Origin: Candidula unifasciata
Taxonomy: Eukaryota; Mollusca; Gastropoda; Stylommatophora; Geomitridae
Length of the DNA: 64,000 nucleotides
Assembly (NCBI GenBank): GCA_905116865.2
Contig: CAJHNH020007545.1
Location: forward strand, 62,001 to 126,000
Direction of reading: 5' to 3'
The notes below the pieces were generated by a model, which was given only the letters and a program-made list of their open reading frames with translations, was not told the origin of the DNA and searched no databases. Positions 38,282 through 49,284 of the stretch are shown piece after piece. The position numbers were made by a program, and so were the translations under genes. How positions within the stretch are numbered: position 1 is the first letter of the stretch; each line of letters opens with the position of its first letter.

Positions 38282-38980
38282 CCCTATCCAGGATAAAATG
38301 TGAAAGCGTGGGGGGGGGGGGGGGAACCACACACACACACACACACACTCACAGAGTCCCGCTAGCAACCATATCGCAAGCGAAGATCATGGCCTCATGT
38401 AGCCGGCTGTCTCGGCGGGAATAATTTTTTTTTAAAGAGGTACGACTCAAGTTTTCGGGCCCTGGGACACCGTGACTGTCAGTTCAGTTATGCTTCTTAT
38501 CCTTTCACGCGCGCGACTTTCTCTTACAGGGGTATCAGGTTGTTTCGTTTTGTATAGTGACACTCTCTCGTAGGACCTAGGCTGAGGATGTCCCGGGGGG
38601 GGGGGGGGGGTTGGAGTTAGCGCCAGTTATAGATGTTATGGGGGTCGTTAAAAGTGGTGGTTACATTGTACTGTAGTATGGAACGCTGGATATCGCCGGC
38701 GATAGTGTAGGATACTATGCAGCCTGACACCCTAACCACCACATGAGAGATATCTATCTGGCTTCGATCCCCGGTAAGTGATTACGGATTTTTCGGAAAA
38801 CATTTAAATCCTAACCTGTACAGTTTGTGGCGGCAGCATTAGCCCTACAGTCTTAGACCTTCGGGCTAATAACAGCTGTCAAGGCAGACAGTTAAAATGA
38901 TAGACTACATTTGGCATGCTAGGTGACTTAGATTACTTCTTCACAATTCTACTAAACGATTGCTGAACTTTGTTCTAGCG

Positions 38981-39632
38981 CAGTAGTTATCAGCCTTCCT
39001 AATGTCGTGACCCTTTAACACAGTTCCTCCTGTTGTCACGGCCCTTTAGCACAGTTCCTCCTGTTGTCGCGGCCCTTTACTACAGTTCCTCCTGTTGTCA
39101 CGGCCCTTTAAAACAGTACCTCCTGTTGTCGCGGCCCTTTAATACAGTTCCTCCTGTTGTCGCGGCCCTTTAATACAGTTCCTCCTGTTGTCACGGCCCT
39201 TTAGCACAGTTCCTCCTGTTGTCGCGGCCCTTTAATACAGTTCCTCCTGTTGTCACGGCCCTTTAATACAGTTCCTCCTGTTGTCGCGGCCCTTTAATAC
39301 AGTTCCTCCTGTTGTCACGGCCCTTTAATACAGTTCCTCCTGCTGTCACGGCCCTTTAATACAGTTCCTCCTGTTGTCGCGGCCCTTTAATACAGTTCCT
39401 CCTGTTGTCACGGCCCTTTAACACAGTTCCTCCTGTTGTCGCGGCCCTTTAATACAGTTCCTCCTGTTGTCGCGACCCTTTAATACAGTTCCTCCTGTTG
39501 TGGTGACACCCAACCATGGACTTATTTTCGTTGCTACTCCATAACTTCAGTAAATATGTGTTCTTCGGTGGTCTCAGGCAACTCCTGTGAAAGGGTTTTG
39601 GCGGGCCACGGCCCACGAGTTGAGAACCGCTG
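38981..39632 (+). mobile_element. hAT MITE with internal 31-bp minisatellite (URR1-like)
   Basis: Starts CAGTAGTTATCAGCC and ends GAGTTGAGAACCGCTG. 8-bp flanks ttctagcg / ttgtagag (6 of 8; centre TAG). About 16 tandem copies of a 31-bp unit fill 39010-39500. The right part reads 'gttgtggtgacacccaacca', 'ttattttcgttgctactcca', 'taacttcagtaaatatgtg'. The non-repeat parts match the order of rodent hAT MITE family URR1, as I recall it. Confidence 0.87.
39010..39500. repeat. 31-bp minisatellite inside the MITE
   Basis: Unit 'cctttaatacagttcctcct', 'gttgt(c/t)(a/g)cgg'. Units differ mainly at CpG sites (tcgcgg against tcacgg), consistent with methylation decay. Confidence 0.95.
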
Positions 39633-39749
39633 TTGTAGAGCTTCCGCAGTTACTGTTCTTTACCGAGTTTTGTTTGCGGATTCTAAAGGGTGCCCCGTAA
39701 GTTTCCATCTAAAATATAATGTATGTAAAGGAAACTGTTAAGCGTGCTG

Positions 39750-39985
39750 TGGATATAGGGCTAGACCTATATTTTATAAACCAATCGGCACTTGGTGGGT
39801 GAGGTTGCAGTCAATATCACACCGGCCGCCTTTACTTCGCAGGACTGCACCTGGTACCCACTCAAGGCTGGGTCGACCTGGGAACCAAAGTCATTTATGG
39901 AAAAAGTCCGACTCCATCAGAACTCGAACCCACGACCTTCCCATCTGCAAGCGATCGTCTAGCCGCTACACCACGGTGACTATAT
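39750..39985 (-). mobile_element. SINE family S2, full length
   Basis: Minus strand: A box 'gtggtgtagcggctagacga', B box 'gtcgtgggttcgagttctga', then 'cccaggtcgacccagccttg', 'gtaaaggcggccggtgtgat' and 'ggtctagccctatatccaca'. A clean example of the family's two-part tRNA promoter. Confidence 0.92.
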
Positions 39986-39999
39986 GTTTCCATATACGT

Positions 40000-41060
40000 G
40001 ACCACACACAAAAAAACGTACCACCACACTACTGTTTTCTCCCTTCTCCGCGTTCGCCCTTTCAACACAAAGCACATTACAAACATACAAAACTCCAGCT
40101 GTGCTGGTTTATACGTGTCCTTCAGCAGTAGAGATTACACATCGACCAGACAGAATAAAAGTCGTTGGCCTAAAAAAAATACTTGCAGACACACTGACGA
40201 AATCAGAGCACTAATGGCCATGCCCGATGTGCGATGATGATGATCTCTAACATAAACAATGAAAACATCCAAATGTGTTTTCAAAACAAAGGTAGTCGAT
40301 GGTAGTCATGTAGATCATACATAAGAAGTAAAACGGGATTTCATTTTTTTTTTTTCTAATATGAATTTTTCCAATGTATAAGAAACTTATGGCACACCGT
40401 GTACAATCCAATCGCCCCTTTTTAACAAATGTAAACATTTCAAGAAAACGGGTAACCATCTTCACTTGACACTATTGTGGGGACACCACTTGGAATGTGT
40501 CTGAATGTATCGGCTTACAGAATGTTTGGCCGTGGAATTTCCCCTCACAAATTTCAAGAGGAATAAATTAAAGGGCGGGGGCGGGGGGGGGGGGGAAGAG
40601 AAATAAGCTAAAGATGTAAAAACGACACTGGGTTTTATCCCATACGGTTCGGCCTAAACGCAGAACGAGTCGCCGCATGCAGACAGCGTCGCACAAAGCA
40701 CAAACTTAATAGCTCCAGAGCAAAGATGGTGGATTCTGTTATTAAAAAAAAAATTGAAAATTGTACTTGTCAACAGAAGGACGCAGTCCGTGAACGAAAC
40801 CAAGAGACAAACGGCTTATTCAATACCCCCCTCCCCCCCCCCCCCTTTTTTTTTTACAGTTCTAGGACAGTCACTCGGATATAAAGCCCTCATGGAAATA
40901 ACGACTGGGACATTCAGAAAGAGCACACTGGTCCACCTTCAGTTGTTGCAAATCAACCCGAGCAGGTCGGATCCTCGGCTAGTACCTTTTTCCAAAATTA
41001 CTAAACCTTCCCACAAACGAACGGTTACAACTGATATGACTTTTGTATGAATGAATGAAT
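40000..41060. other. Unassigned sequence with G and C runs
   Basis: G-run at 40573-40597 and C-run at about 40828-40844. Short open frames lack splice context. Confidence 0.5.
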
Positions 41061-41069
41061 GAATTAAGA

Positions 41070-41870
41070 ATTGACAACACCGCACTCGGGATATCCCCAA
41101 ACGTGCTCCGTCCCCTACTTCAGTAATCAGCGAAGAGATGACATACTAATAATATCAGTTGCATTTGATTAAAAGTCCGCCTCTGTTTCCCCTTCAATGT
41201 TGAATGTCTTCTAGAATCTCTACTCACACCCCCCCCCCTCTTTTTTTTTTTTTTAAATTAGTCTTTCAGTGTATGGATTTCCTATCTGTTCTCTTGCACT
41301 GTCACTTTGATCCCAGTGAGCCTTTACCACATACGCTTTATCATACAGGGGTGCGACAGCAACCAATCTTTCAGCCTGCTCGTTAGCTCGCACACCTGAA
41401 TATCCTGGTCGGAAAATCCACGATATGCTCGTGATCTTTGTCTTACCAGGTGATGCAAGCCGCTCTGAGCGCAGTACACCAGTTTCAATTTTTCGAAGCA
41501 TGCTCTGTGGGTCCATTACAGTCATAATATGTTGGGCTTGTATATGACGAGCGGACGCTGTTGTTAAATAGGACACACACTTAAAAATTTCACTAGAATG
41601 TCTTTGCAATGGAACTTGCAGGGTCAAAGGAATACAGGACGACTGAAGCGATAGAAAACATCTACGAATAATAAAAAGGACGACTTGGCGTGTGTTGGCT
41701 GAGGGCCTGAGCTCCACTGGAAGATAAAGGGCTGAATGAAGAATAGTAGAAGACGGCGACTCTGATGTACACATACTTATGTTTTCTCCATGGTTATCTT
41801 TCTGTCGTCTATCCATGGGGCGGGACTGAGGCCCTTAGGAGACAAATGTGAGCGGTAAAATTGGTTTTAC
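41070..41870 (-). pseudogene. LINE remnants: RNase H piece and 3' end
   Basis: The minus-strand frame includes 'GVRANEQAERLVAVAPLYD' (41330-41395), the RNase H end motif, and KTKITSISWIFRPGYSG before it. 41575-41725 carries RTE-like 3' sequence ('agaatgtctttgcaatggaa', 'gagggcctgagctccactgg'). Two families appear joined. Confidence 0.72.
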
Positions 41871-41929
41871 CACCTTCTGATGGCGCTATAAGCCAGGATG
41901 CTGTTATGTAACGGCCGCAAGGTTAGTTC

Positions 41930-42475
41930 AGCAAGTATGGATTGTGCAGGCCAGGGTCTTTGTTTATGTCTTATTCACTTAGTCGCTCCTCTTCTACCTT
42001 GGGGTGTAGAGGTTTGCCAGAGAGATCGCCAGACGTCTCTATCAGCCGTTTTCTTTCTGGCTTTGTTCCATTCCAGTCCTCTGTCAGTCAGGGACTGTCG
42101 GATGTTGTCTTCCCAGCAAACCTCGGAGGTCTGGTTCCCTGGTTCTTAGGCTCCCATGCCTGCCATGGTGGCCGATTTTCTCCCATTCTGTATACATGTC
42201 CAAATCATCGTAACTGTGACTGATCAACTCGGTTTTGTAGGAACTGGGTATCAAGATCTTGACGTATTGTCTGATTGCAGACTTTGTCCCTTCTTGTCAC
42301 TTTGACCACCTTTCTCAGATATCTCATTTCTGAGGCCTGAAGCTGGCTTCTGTCAGCTGTTGTCATTGCCCATGATTAACACCCGTAGGTCAGGACGGTA
42401 CATAGGTAAAGCGGTAAACAGCCACTTTCGCCCTCTTGCCAATTTCTCTTGTGCTAAGAAACCCTCAGTTTATGG
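41930..42475 (-). pseudogene. LINE reverse-transcriptase C-terminal remnant
   Basis: Minus-strand translation passes through YG--SWAMTTADRSQLQASE, MRYLRKVVKVTRRDK, QDLDTQFLQ, GHVYRMGENRPPWQ: a LINE RT tail with frame breaks. The plus-strand frames here are its shadows. Confidence 0.72.
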
Positions 42476-42974
42476 CCTGGAAGAGTCTCCATGTCGCCGA
42501 CAGAAAAAGGAAAAACTTATCACCTTACTGTTCTCTCCCCCCCCCCCTTTTTCCCCTTCTATTTTTTTTTACGAGTTGTATTCAGGTTTTATGGCATGAT
42601 GTGTTCGAAACAAGTAAGAAGATGAACTGTTATGTTGCATAAAAAGCAAACAATTACCACCCGGCTGTGAATAATAAAAACCCAATGTACAAGCTTTACA
42701 AAAGAATACAATCAATGGCAACAGTAACAATCTCACCATTCTAACAGACAATGAGAAACAAGAAACTGCTAACACGCAGTAGAAATCTAAAGAAGAAAGG
42801 AATTCTGGAGAATACCTCAATAACTGGCCCCTAAAATAGGTAGGTAGGTAGGTAGGCAGTTGTAACCCACCCGGATATCACACAAGCGACAAACACCCGA
42901 TGACACAAAGTGTCATCATGTGGATGAGGATTACCCGTTCAGAGGTCCCAGAAACTCCTTTCAGCTTAGCACTG

Positions 42975-43087
42975 CACGCCACCAAGAGCCCTATAAATAC
43001 GCGATAATTTCCGTTCTGTAAACCGTCTATAGAAAAATCCGGTTTTAGTAATTCTCTTTCTATACCCAGAAGGTCGTTTCCTGTACT

Positions 43088-43092
<5 letters not shown>
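42975..43092. repeat. Dispersed repeat R7, copy 1
   Basis: 'cgataatttccgttctgtaa', 'accgtctatagaaaaatccg', 'gttttagtaattctctttct' and 'agaaggtcgtttcctgt', shared with 52945-53035 (same strand). The flanking 'cttagcactgcacgccacca' recurs at 53195. Confidence 0.85.

Positions 43093-43181
<89 letters not shown>
43092..43181. repeat. (TA)n microsatellite
   Basis: About 90 bp of uninterrupted TA. Confidence 0.98.
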
Positions 43182-43184
<3 letters not shown>

Positions 43185-43429
43185 GTGTGTAAGAAGTATA
43201 AAGATAGAATGACACCTTAAACAGTATACAAATCGAAAGCTGTAGTTATCCTGCCGGCAATCGAACGAGAACACTTGGCGGCAGGAACAAGTAAACTAAG
43301 TCCATCGCCAACTGGGTAACCTTAGAAAGGTGTCTTTAGTAGACATTTCTGTTGTCCAGTCTGAACTCATAGCTATGCTGATGGACGGAATTCGTGTCTG
43401 TAGTTTATGCCGTTTTCTGTTGGTCATCA

Positions 43430-43645
43430 TTGGGAGACGCGGGTATAAAAGCTAGACGTTTGCCAGCTAACCCGAAAGTCGGGTTCAAATCCTCACGATG
43501 ACATATATTTGCGTGGGGTGGGGGGGGGGGAAGAGAATTTACCTTGGCTCCCAGGTCGACTATATAGTACCGGGGGAACATAAAGTCGACCGGCTTAATG
43601 ATAACCACTATGTACAAATTCATGTAGGGCACACTTACTAGGGTA
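43430..43645 (+). mobile_element. SINE family S2, within the inverted-repeat element
   Basis: Head 'ggtataaaagctagacgttt' and 'gtcgggttcaaatcctcacg', then a G-run, 'cttggctcccaggtcgacta', 'aaagtcgaccggcttaatga'. Diverged. Confidence 0.7.
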
Positions 43646-43859
43646 TAAATGTGTATTCCGACATTATTTCAAGGGGGCCCTGAATATAGCCGGGCCATAA
43701 TAAGGGCCTAGCCATAGATATGGCCTAAACGACTGAAAGGAGTTTCTGGGACCTCTGAACGGGTAATCCTCATCCACATGATGACACTTTGTGTCATCGG
43801 GTGTTTGTCGCTTGTGTGATATCCGGGTGGGTTACAACAGCCTACCTACCTATATATAA

Positions 43860-43861
<2 letters not shown>

Positions 43862-43908
<47 letters not shown>

Positions 43909-43912
43909 CGCA
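43862..43912. repeat. (TA)/(GT) microsatellite
   Basis: 'tatatatatgtgtgtgtgtg' continuing as GT. Confidence 0.95.
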
Positions 43913-43944
43913 TTTAAAAAGCAACTCGTTTAAGTTGACAAAAA

Positions 43945-44430
43945 TCCCCCTTTTTCTTCGTGAAGTTCACGCCGTGTGGCGTTGGTAGTCGTGTATATCC
44001 ACTACCTTCTGTCTCATGTACTTTGCAATCAACTTTTACAGAGACGATCTTCCATGACAAGAATTCAAACTGTCCAGCATCTTTTCTCTTGGTCTCCATT
44101 TGCCTGTCATCCACCGCAACTTTCCTAATGTCATGGGGTATTCCAGATTTCTCCATCTCATCATATGACCAAAGAATGTAGATTGCCTCTTTCTAACGTC
44201 TGCAATCAATTCTCTTCCTCGGTCAGTTTCTTTCAAGACATCTTCATTACTCTTTTTTTCTGTCCAGGGTATACTTATCATTCGTCTATGAAACCACAAC
44301 TCCGCAGCTTCCAAATAAGCTTTCATTAATTTATCAACTGCCCATGATTCACTCCCGTATATCAAGATAGGATTTACACAGGTTTTAAGAATTCTCTTGC
44401 TTTCCCAACTGACAAAGAATGATTGCATGC
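43945..44430 (-). pseudogene. LINE reverse-transcriptase C-terminal remnant
   Basis: One open minus-strand frame of 130 codons (44036-44428): SKRILKTCVNPILIYGSESW, AAELWFHRRMISIPWTEK, ELIADVRKRQSTFFGHMM. This matches the RILK---ES-LYG-E-W ... RRM--I-WT ... RKRQ--F-GH-MR signature. Lower-coordinate sequence is the 3' end, which is the source motif of the 1-4 kb minisatellite. Confidence 0.85.
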
Positions 44431-44709
44431 CTACCGTAAGAAATGTCGATTAATGTCAATGGGTGACCAGTTTGACATCCAAACATGTACATAAAGCCAG
44501 AATAAAGGATTCGCATTATATGTGTATGTATGTGCGCGCGCGTCAGTGTACAAAACAAAAATCCTGCTTCTGTTTCAGAAGCTCTTCCTGTTGGAAGTAA
44601 TCACAGCGTGTTTGTGATATTTCTCTGACCTATTTCACTGGCTGTGATCGCACGCTGTACTTAGTTCACGCGATCTACTGTGAATGAAAGTTTTGGCCTG
44701 CATCGCTTC

Positions 44710-46396
44710 CAGTGTTGCCACTTTGGATCTTCTATATCCAAATTTAGATCTTTTTCATTGCATTTAGATACTGTTTTTGACGTTTAGATCGTAATTATTT
44801 TTCTAGATGCTTTTCATATGGAGTTAGATATTTTATAGATTTTTTTCTTTCATTGTCAATTTAATAATTACTGTGTAAAATATTTACTACAATATTTTTG
44901 TTTTGGTCTGGCACGTACATTGTGACAACTGCCATTATTTGAATTTTGAACTCTCACTGGGGTCAAGGCACAAATATCTGGCAGTCCCGGTACTGATCAA
45001 TAAAATCGCGCGTAAATCATACTAACTTTGTTTCAACCGTATCCTAACTGTGCTGACTTTGCGTTTCTTTTTCATGTGATTTAAAAAAAATTAATTGCTC
45101 ACCTTCTTATGTGGCTTTCACTTAAAAAAAAACCTTCCAACATGCCAAAAGAAAAGTATGAGCAAAAAATTAGGAAATAGTGGTTGAATGATGACAAAAT
45201 AAAAAAATTTGGATATGACCAAAGCTGACATCTGTTTTCATAACTATACTGATAAATAAATCATCAAAAGTTGAAGTATCAGTCGCAATGTTTTTAATTT
45301 GTCACTGCGCAATTTCAAACTGTGACCATTTGATCAATTTGTAAAATATCTTGGACTAGTTCGATTTGAAAAGTGTGATGAAGAAAATATATTTTAGGAA
45401 CTGAAGGACCTTTTAATCAGCAAACAGTTAGGCTTGAAGAATTTGGCTGTAATTGGTACGGATAATGCCTCAGTGATGGTTGGTATAAACAATGGCGTTT
45501 ATGCCAAGTTGAAGGAAGCTAACCCATCGTTAATACTTATAAAATGTATGCGTCATTCATTGCAGCTAGCATTATCACATGCTTCATCTAAATATTTACC
45601 AAGGAATTTGGAATACCTTATTGCTGAAACACTTTACTAGTTTTCCAAATCGTTTGTCAGACAACAGCAATACAAAAAATTATATACATCCTTGAATGAT
45701 GGTTCCACACCACCGAAAATTCTGTCAGATTGCAAAACTAGATGGTTATCAATTTAACCAGTTGTTGAAAGAATTATGAAGCAATGGCTGAAGTTGAAGA
45801 CACACTTTGAAATAACAAGACAAAGTGAAAAGTGACACACAGCTGAAATACTATATAGAATGTACAGTGATGAAACAAATAAAACAGAAACTAAAGCGTT
45901 TTGGAGTGAAGTGAGACAATTTAAAGATGCCTCATCAAACAGTCCATTCTGTAAGCTCTTTAAAGTGTCATGTCTGCCATGATACTACCACTCAAATGCT
46001 GACGTAGAAAGAGTTTTCAGTGCTAGGAATTATATCAAATCTAACCTAAAAAACAGGAAGAAATTTGACCTCTTAAATGCTATCGTGCCATTAAAATTCA
46101 GCCTAGTGAGACTAGAGAAATAAGCCTACTGTTCCACTTATAAAGAAATTTGAACAGCTAAAGCATACCAGGGTCATTTTGGATCTGAAGCTTCAACTTC
46201 ATTATCCAAGCTAAGTTTATCCTGTGGATCTTGTGGGGCAGACATCAGCGAAAGTGAGGACATGATTATGTAGGGTAAGTCATAACAAAAGCTATGTAAT
46301 TTTTGACTTTTTCAATTTGGATGTTTTTTCTAGATCTTTTCCACGGAGATTCAGATCTTTTTAGATATTTTTTGTCAAAGAAAAGTGGCAACACTG
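44710..46396 (+). mobile_element. hAT transposon, full ends, decayed coding region (1687 bp)
   Basis: 15-bp perfect inverted ends CAGTGTTGCCACTTT / AAAGTGGCAACACTG. Perfect 8-bp target duplication ATCGCTTC at 44702-44709 and 46397-46404. Subterminal 'ttagatc'-type motifs repeat near both ends. The transposase is partial and interrupted by stops, so it is non-autonomous. Confidence 0.96.
45140..46125 (+). pseudogene. hAT transposase remnant (DUF4371 / dimerisation domain)
   Basis: Pieces in order: MPKEKYEQKIRK (45142), LKNLAVIGTDNASVMVGIN (45434), MRHSLQLALSHASSKYLP, LSDCKTRWLSI (45724), and near the end SNADVERVFSARNYIKSNLK (about 46010), the hAT C-terminal dimerisation motif. In-frame stops and a large gap between the first two pieces show decay. 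Confidence 0.88.
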
Positions 46397-46439
46397 ATCG
46401 CTTCCTTAACGTTAAATGTAGTAAATAAAACATTAAGTT

Positions 46440-46690
46440 ACACATTCTTTGCAGGATGTTGCCAAACCAAACGCACAATTTTTGGGCCTGTGTTTGTTGT
46501 TTACTAGGTTATTTTAGGTTCAGTAGTTTGTGACTGCTTTCTTAACAGTTGGCGCTCAGTACCCCCTGTTGAAACCAACACAGAGCGGGTGGGTTTCTGC
46601 CTTATCACATGCAGCTGAATCTGACGGGGTTTTGTTACGAATTATGAAGCGCGTTCGAGACAATTAAACCACAGACGCCCGCATGTACCG
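46440..46690 (-). mobile_element. SINE family S1
   Basis: Minus strand: head 'gtctgtggtttaattgtctc', core 'agtcacaaactactgaacct', '3' end tttggcaacatcctgcaaag'. It abuts the hAT element. Confidence 0.75.
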
Positions 46691-46889
46691 GGGAAAAAAA
46701 AAACTGACAGAAACGAAAATTTGACCTGGTCAGTTTTACGGGAATACAATAACGATCTTCTGCCTCTCGCTAGATGTGACTAAAAATGTTTCAGCAATCC
46801 GTTTGTATCTCGTCCCTCGCTGTCTCAGATTGTCAGAGAAGTTGCTCTTTCAAATCATCTTATCACAGAAGTGCATAAAACGTGGCTCT

Positions 46890-47215
46890 GCTGCTGTTTT
46901 GGCAGCACAGTGCTGGTATCAATCGGAGAATGCAATGCACATAACAAATCCAGAACAGTGCTGGTATCAATAGGAGAATGTAATGCACATAACAAACCAA
47001 GGCAGCACAGTGCTGGTATCAATAGGAGAATGTAATGCACATAACAAATCAAGGCAGCACAGTGCTGGTATCAATAGGAGAATGCAATGCACATAACAAA
47101 TCAAGGCAGCACAGTGCTGGTATCAATAGGAGAATGCAATGCACATAACAAATCAAGGCAGCACAGTGCTGGTATCAATAGGAGAATGCAGTGCGCATAA
47201 CAAATCAATGTTTCG
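46890..47215. repeat. 52-bp minisatellite, 6 copies
   Basis: Unit 'caaggcagcacagtgctggt', 'atcaataggagaatgcaatg', 'cacataacaaat', period 52 (47050 to 47102). Confidence 0.96.
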
Positions 47216-47269
47216 GCTCCAGAATATTCAAATATTTAATGCAGACTGCAAAACTGGGAAGAGACAGAC

Positions 47270-47471
47270 AATGACAGAGAAAAGCACATAGGGGAAAGAT
47301 AGACAGACGCAGACATAGAGCTCATGCTTAACGGTAACGGCACTGATAAGACGTGGTGTTCGTGTGTGTGTGTGCATATGCCAAACCAACGCCTTCTTTA
47401 ATAAATAGAAAAGGCCGTGGCCAAACTTAAGTACTAGCATCATGCTAACAAACACCGCCACAATTCAGAGG

Positions 47472-47541
<70 letters not shown>

Positions 47542-47682
47542 AGAGAGAGTTCAGGCTTAACTGTACTTAAGGACATTGTATGTGTATTTTAAATCAAACT
47601 CGTGTGTTGTTTACCTACTAGCACTAAGCTAACAATACTATATTTCAGAGAGAGAAAGAGAGACACAGACAGACAGAGAGAC

Positions 47683-47715
<33 letters not shown>

Positions 47716-47847
47716 TGAAAAGAGAATAACAGCACTGATAACAAATTGTCAGTGTGTGCAAAACAACAAAATGCTGTAATATATACGCCTATGTAATACA
47801 CACCAGAATAAGGCTACCAGTGCCAACTTTTAGGGAGTGGAGAGAGA

Positions 47848-47902
<55 letters not shown>

Positions 47903-47960
47903 CGAAAGAGAGAGATCAAGCTCAACGACACTGATAAGAAACGGTTAACTGTGTGCCAAA
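47270..47960. repeat. Diverged tandem module with three (GA)n tracts
   Basis: (GA)n at 47472-47540, 47645-47714 and 47847-47915. Each is followed by 'cactgataa(c/g)a', 'gtgtg(t)gc(c)aaaac' and a 'cta(g)cactaagctaacaa'-like segment, so the unit is about 180-200 bp and contains its own microsatellite. Confidence 0.7.
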
Positions 47961-48394
47961 ACAGACTAGCTGGTAATATACGTTTGTGTCGCCTCCGCTT
48001 AGATCTAATGGTGCTTATTTACCGGTACTTGTTGGCACCGTGCGTGATAACATCACGGATTTGATCCCTCCAACTTACCGAAACACTAGACTAGTTGCAA
48101 TAATTCGGTTTAGGGTGAACAAAAACAAAAGCACGCCGTTGGTAATAAATTACAGCAATTCACTCTAGCGTTGAAATGTGGTCACTTCTGCAAGAATGGT
48201 CTGTTGCATTATGACCCGTGCCATTGACTCTTAAACCTCGGCCTAAGCAATTTTAGCCCCTCACCCCTACCATTTACGCACATTATCTTTTTTCGGTTAT
48301 TGTTTACACAAATTGCATATAATTGTTTACGTTTTTTTTTTTTTTTGGGCTGTTCAGCATACATTATTTTTTTTATTATTTTTGCTCAATTAAA

Positions 48395-48590
48395 CGAGTG
48401 AACTCCAAGATTTCGTGGAGAAATTCCCGGGGAAATCGAATATGTTTTTTGGGGGGTGGGGGGAGTTTAAGAGAGAAAGTGTTCGTCGGTATTCATTGCA
48501 AACTCTAACGCACCTATAGTATTGGATTTTCCCGGGAATTCCCTTATGAAGTCTCGGAGTCCCCGAGAGGGGATCAAATAAAGGAAAAGA
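48395..48590. repeat. Foldback repeat R8, copy 1
   Basis: 'ccaagatttcgtggagaaat', 'tcccggggaaatcg' pair inversely with 'ttttcccgggaattccctta', 'tgaagtctcggagtccccga'. Same organisation at 57680-57865 and, diverged, 52200-52395. Confidence 0.7.
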
Positions 48591-49059
48591 ACATTTGATT
48601 ACGCAAATAACAACAATCACCACGGACAATCTTTAGAGGGGGACTGTTTTCTCTGTGGTGGCGAGCCTGATACTATGTGGGATTAGGGATCGGAACAAAG
48701 CAAATTAAATTGATAACGTTTTAAGATAAACCAAATTAATTCAGTAATAACTAACTAGAATAACACCCGTTAGAAGAACGATGATATCGGTGCAGTCCAG
48801 GGTGAGGATTTTAAGGGAACAAAGCATGCTAATGAAACAAATGTCTATTCGGATATATTCTTTTCACATGCGATCTATCACTAGGTGGAACTAGTAACTA
48901 ACTCAGGCCCAGCTCTGACCATCTACATATTAGGTTACTTTTTAATGATGCTTGGTCAGGCCGGTCAACGGTGCTCAGGGTTACATGGTTGTCTACTGCT
49001 GCAGATTGTACTCTCGCCTGGGACCTGAGTTCAGTGTGTGTATGGGAAATGGGGGGGGG

Positions 49060-49150
49060 GGGGGGTTGCGTGGTTCCGAGGCATGGTGTCCGCCTCGAGT
49101 GCTAGAGGTTCCGGGTTCAAACCCCGGTAAGGGCTGTGATTTTTTTTTAA
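49060..49150 (+). repeat. tRNA-like SINE head
   Basis: 'ggttgcgtggttccgaggca', 'tggtgtccgcctcgagtgct' and 'agaggttccgggttcaaacc' resemble A and B boxes of a tRNA, but no 7-bp acceptor stem closes, and a T-run follows. Taken as a SINE head rather than a tRNA gene. Confidence 0.6.
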
Positions 49151-49284
49151 CGTGGACTTTATTAATTCATAGTAATGCCCCCCCCCCCCCTCTTCAGGTC
49201 TCTGGGTAGTGAGCACGTAAAAATATCCCTTGGCAGTTGGAAATCGAAAATAGTAGCCTAACGGCGCTCCCGGGGCAAAATTTG

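Larger units (their letters stand above)
42860..43837. mobile_element. Element with perfect 105-bp terminal inverted repeats
   Basis: Left arm 42860-42964 and right arm 43733-43837 are exact reverse complements over 105 bp: starts TTGTAACCCACCCGG, ends AACTCCTTTCAG. Each arm contains the palindrome GATGACACAAAGTGTCATC. Outside the arms both sides have (TAGG)n-like sequence. The interior holds a (TA)n run, a fragment shared with 52940-53215 and an S2 SINE; no transposase is visible. Confidence 0.9.

Noticed and set aside
41253..41816. 187-codon minus-strand frame as a host gene
   Set aside because: It spans two LINE remnants (RNase H motif and RTE-like 3' end).
49060..49140. Possible tRNA gene
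   Set aside because: A and B box-like sequences are present, but no paired acceptor stem; it reads as a SINE head. The same reasoning applies to the heads of the S1-S4 copies.
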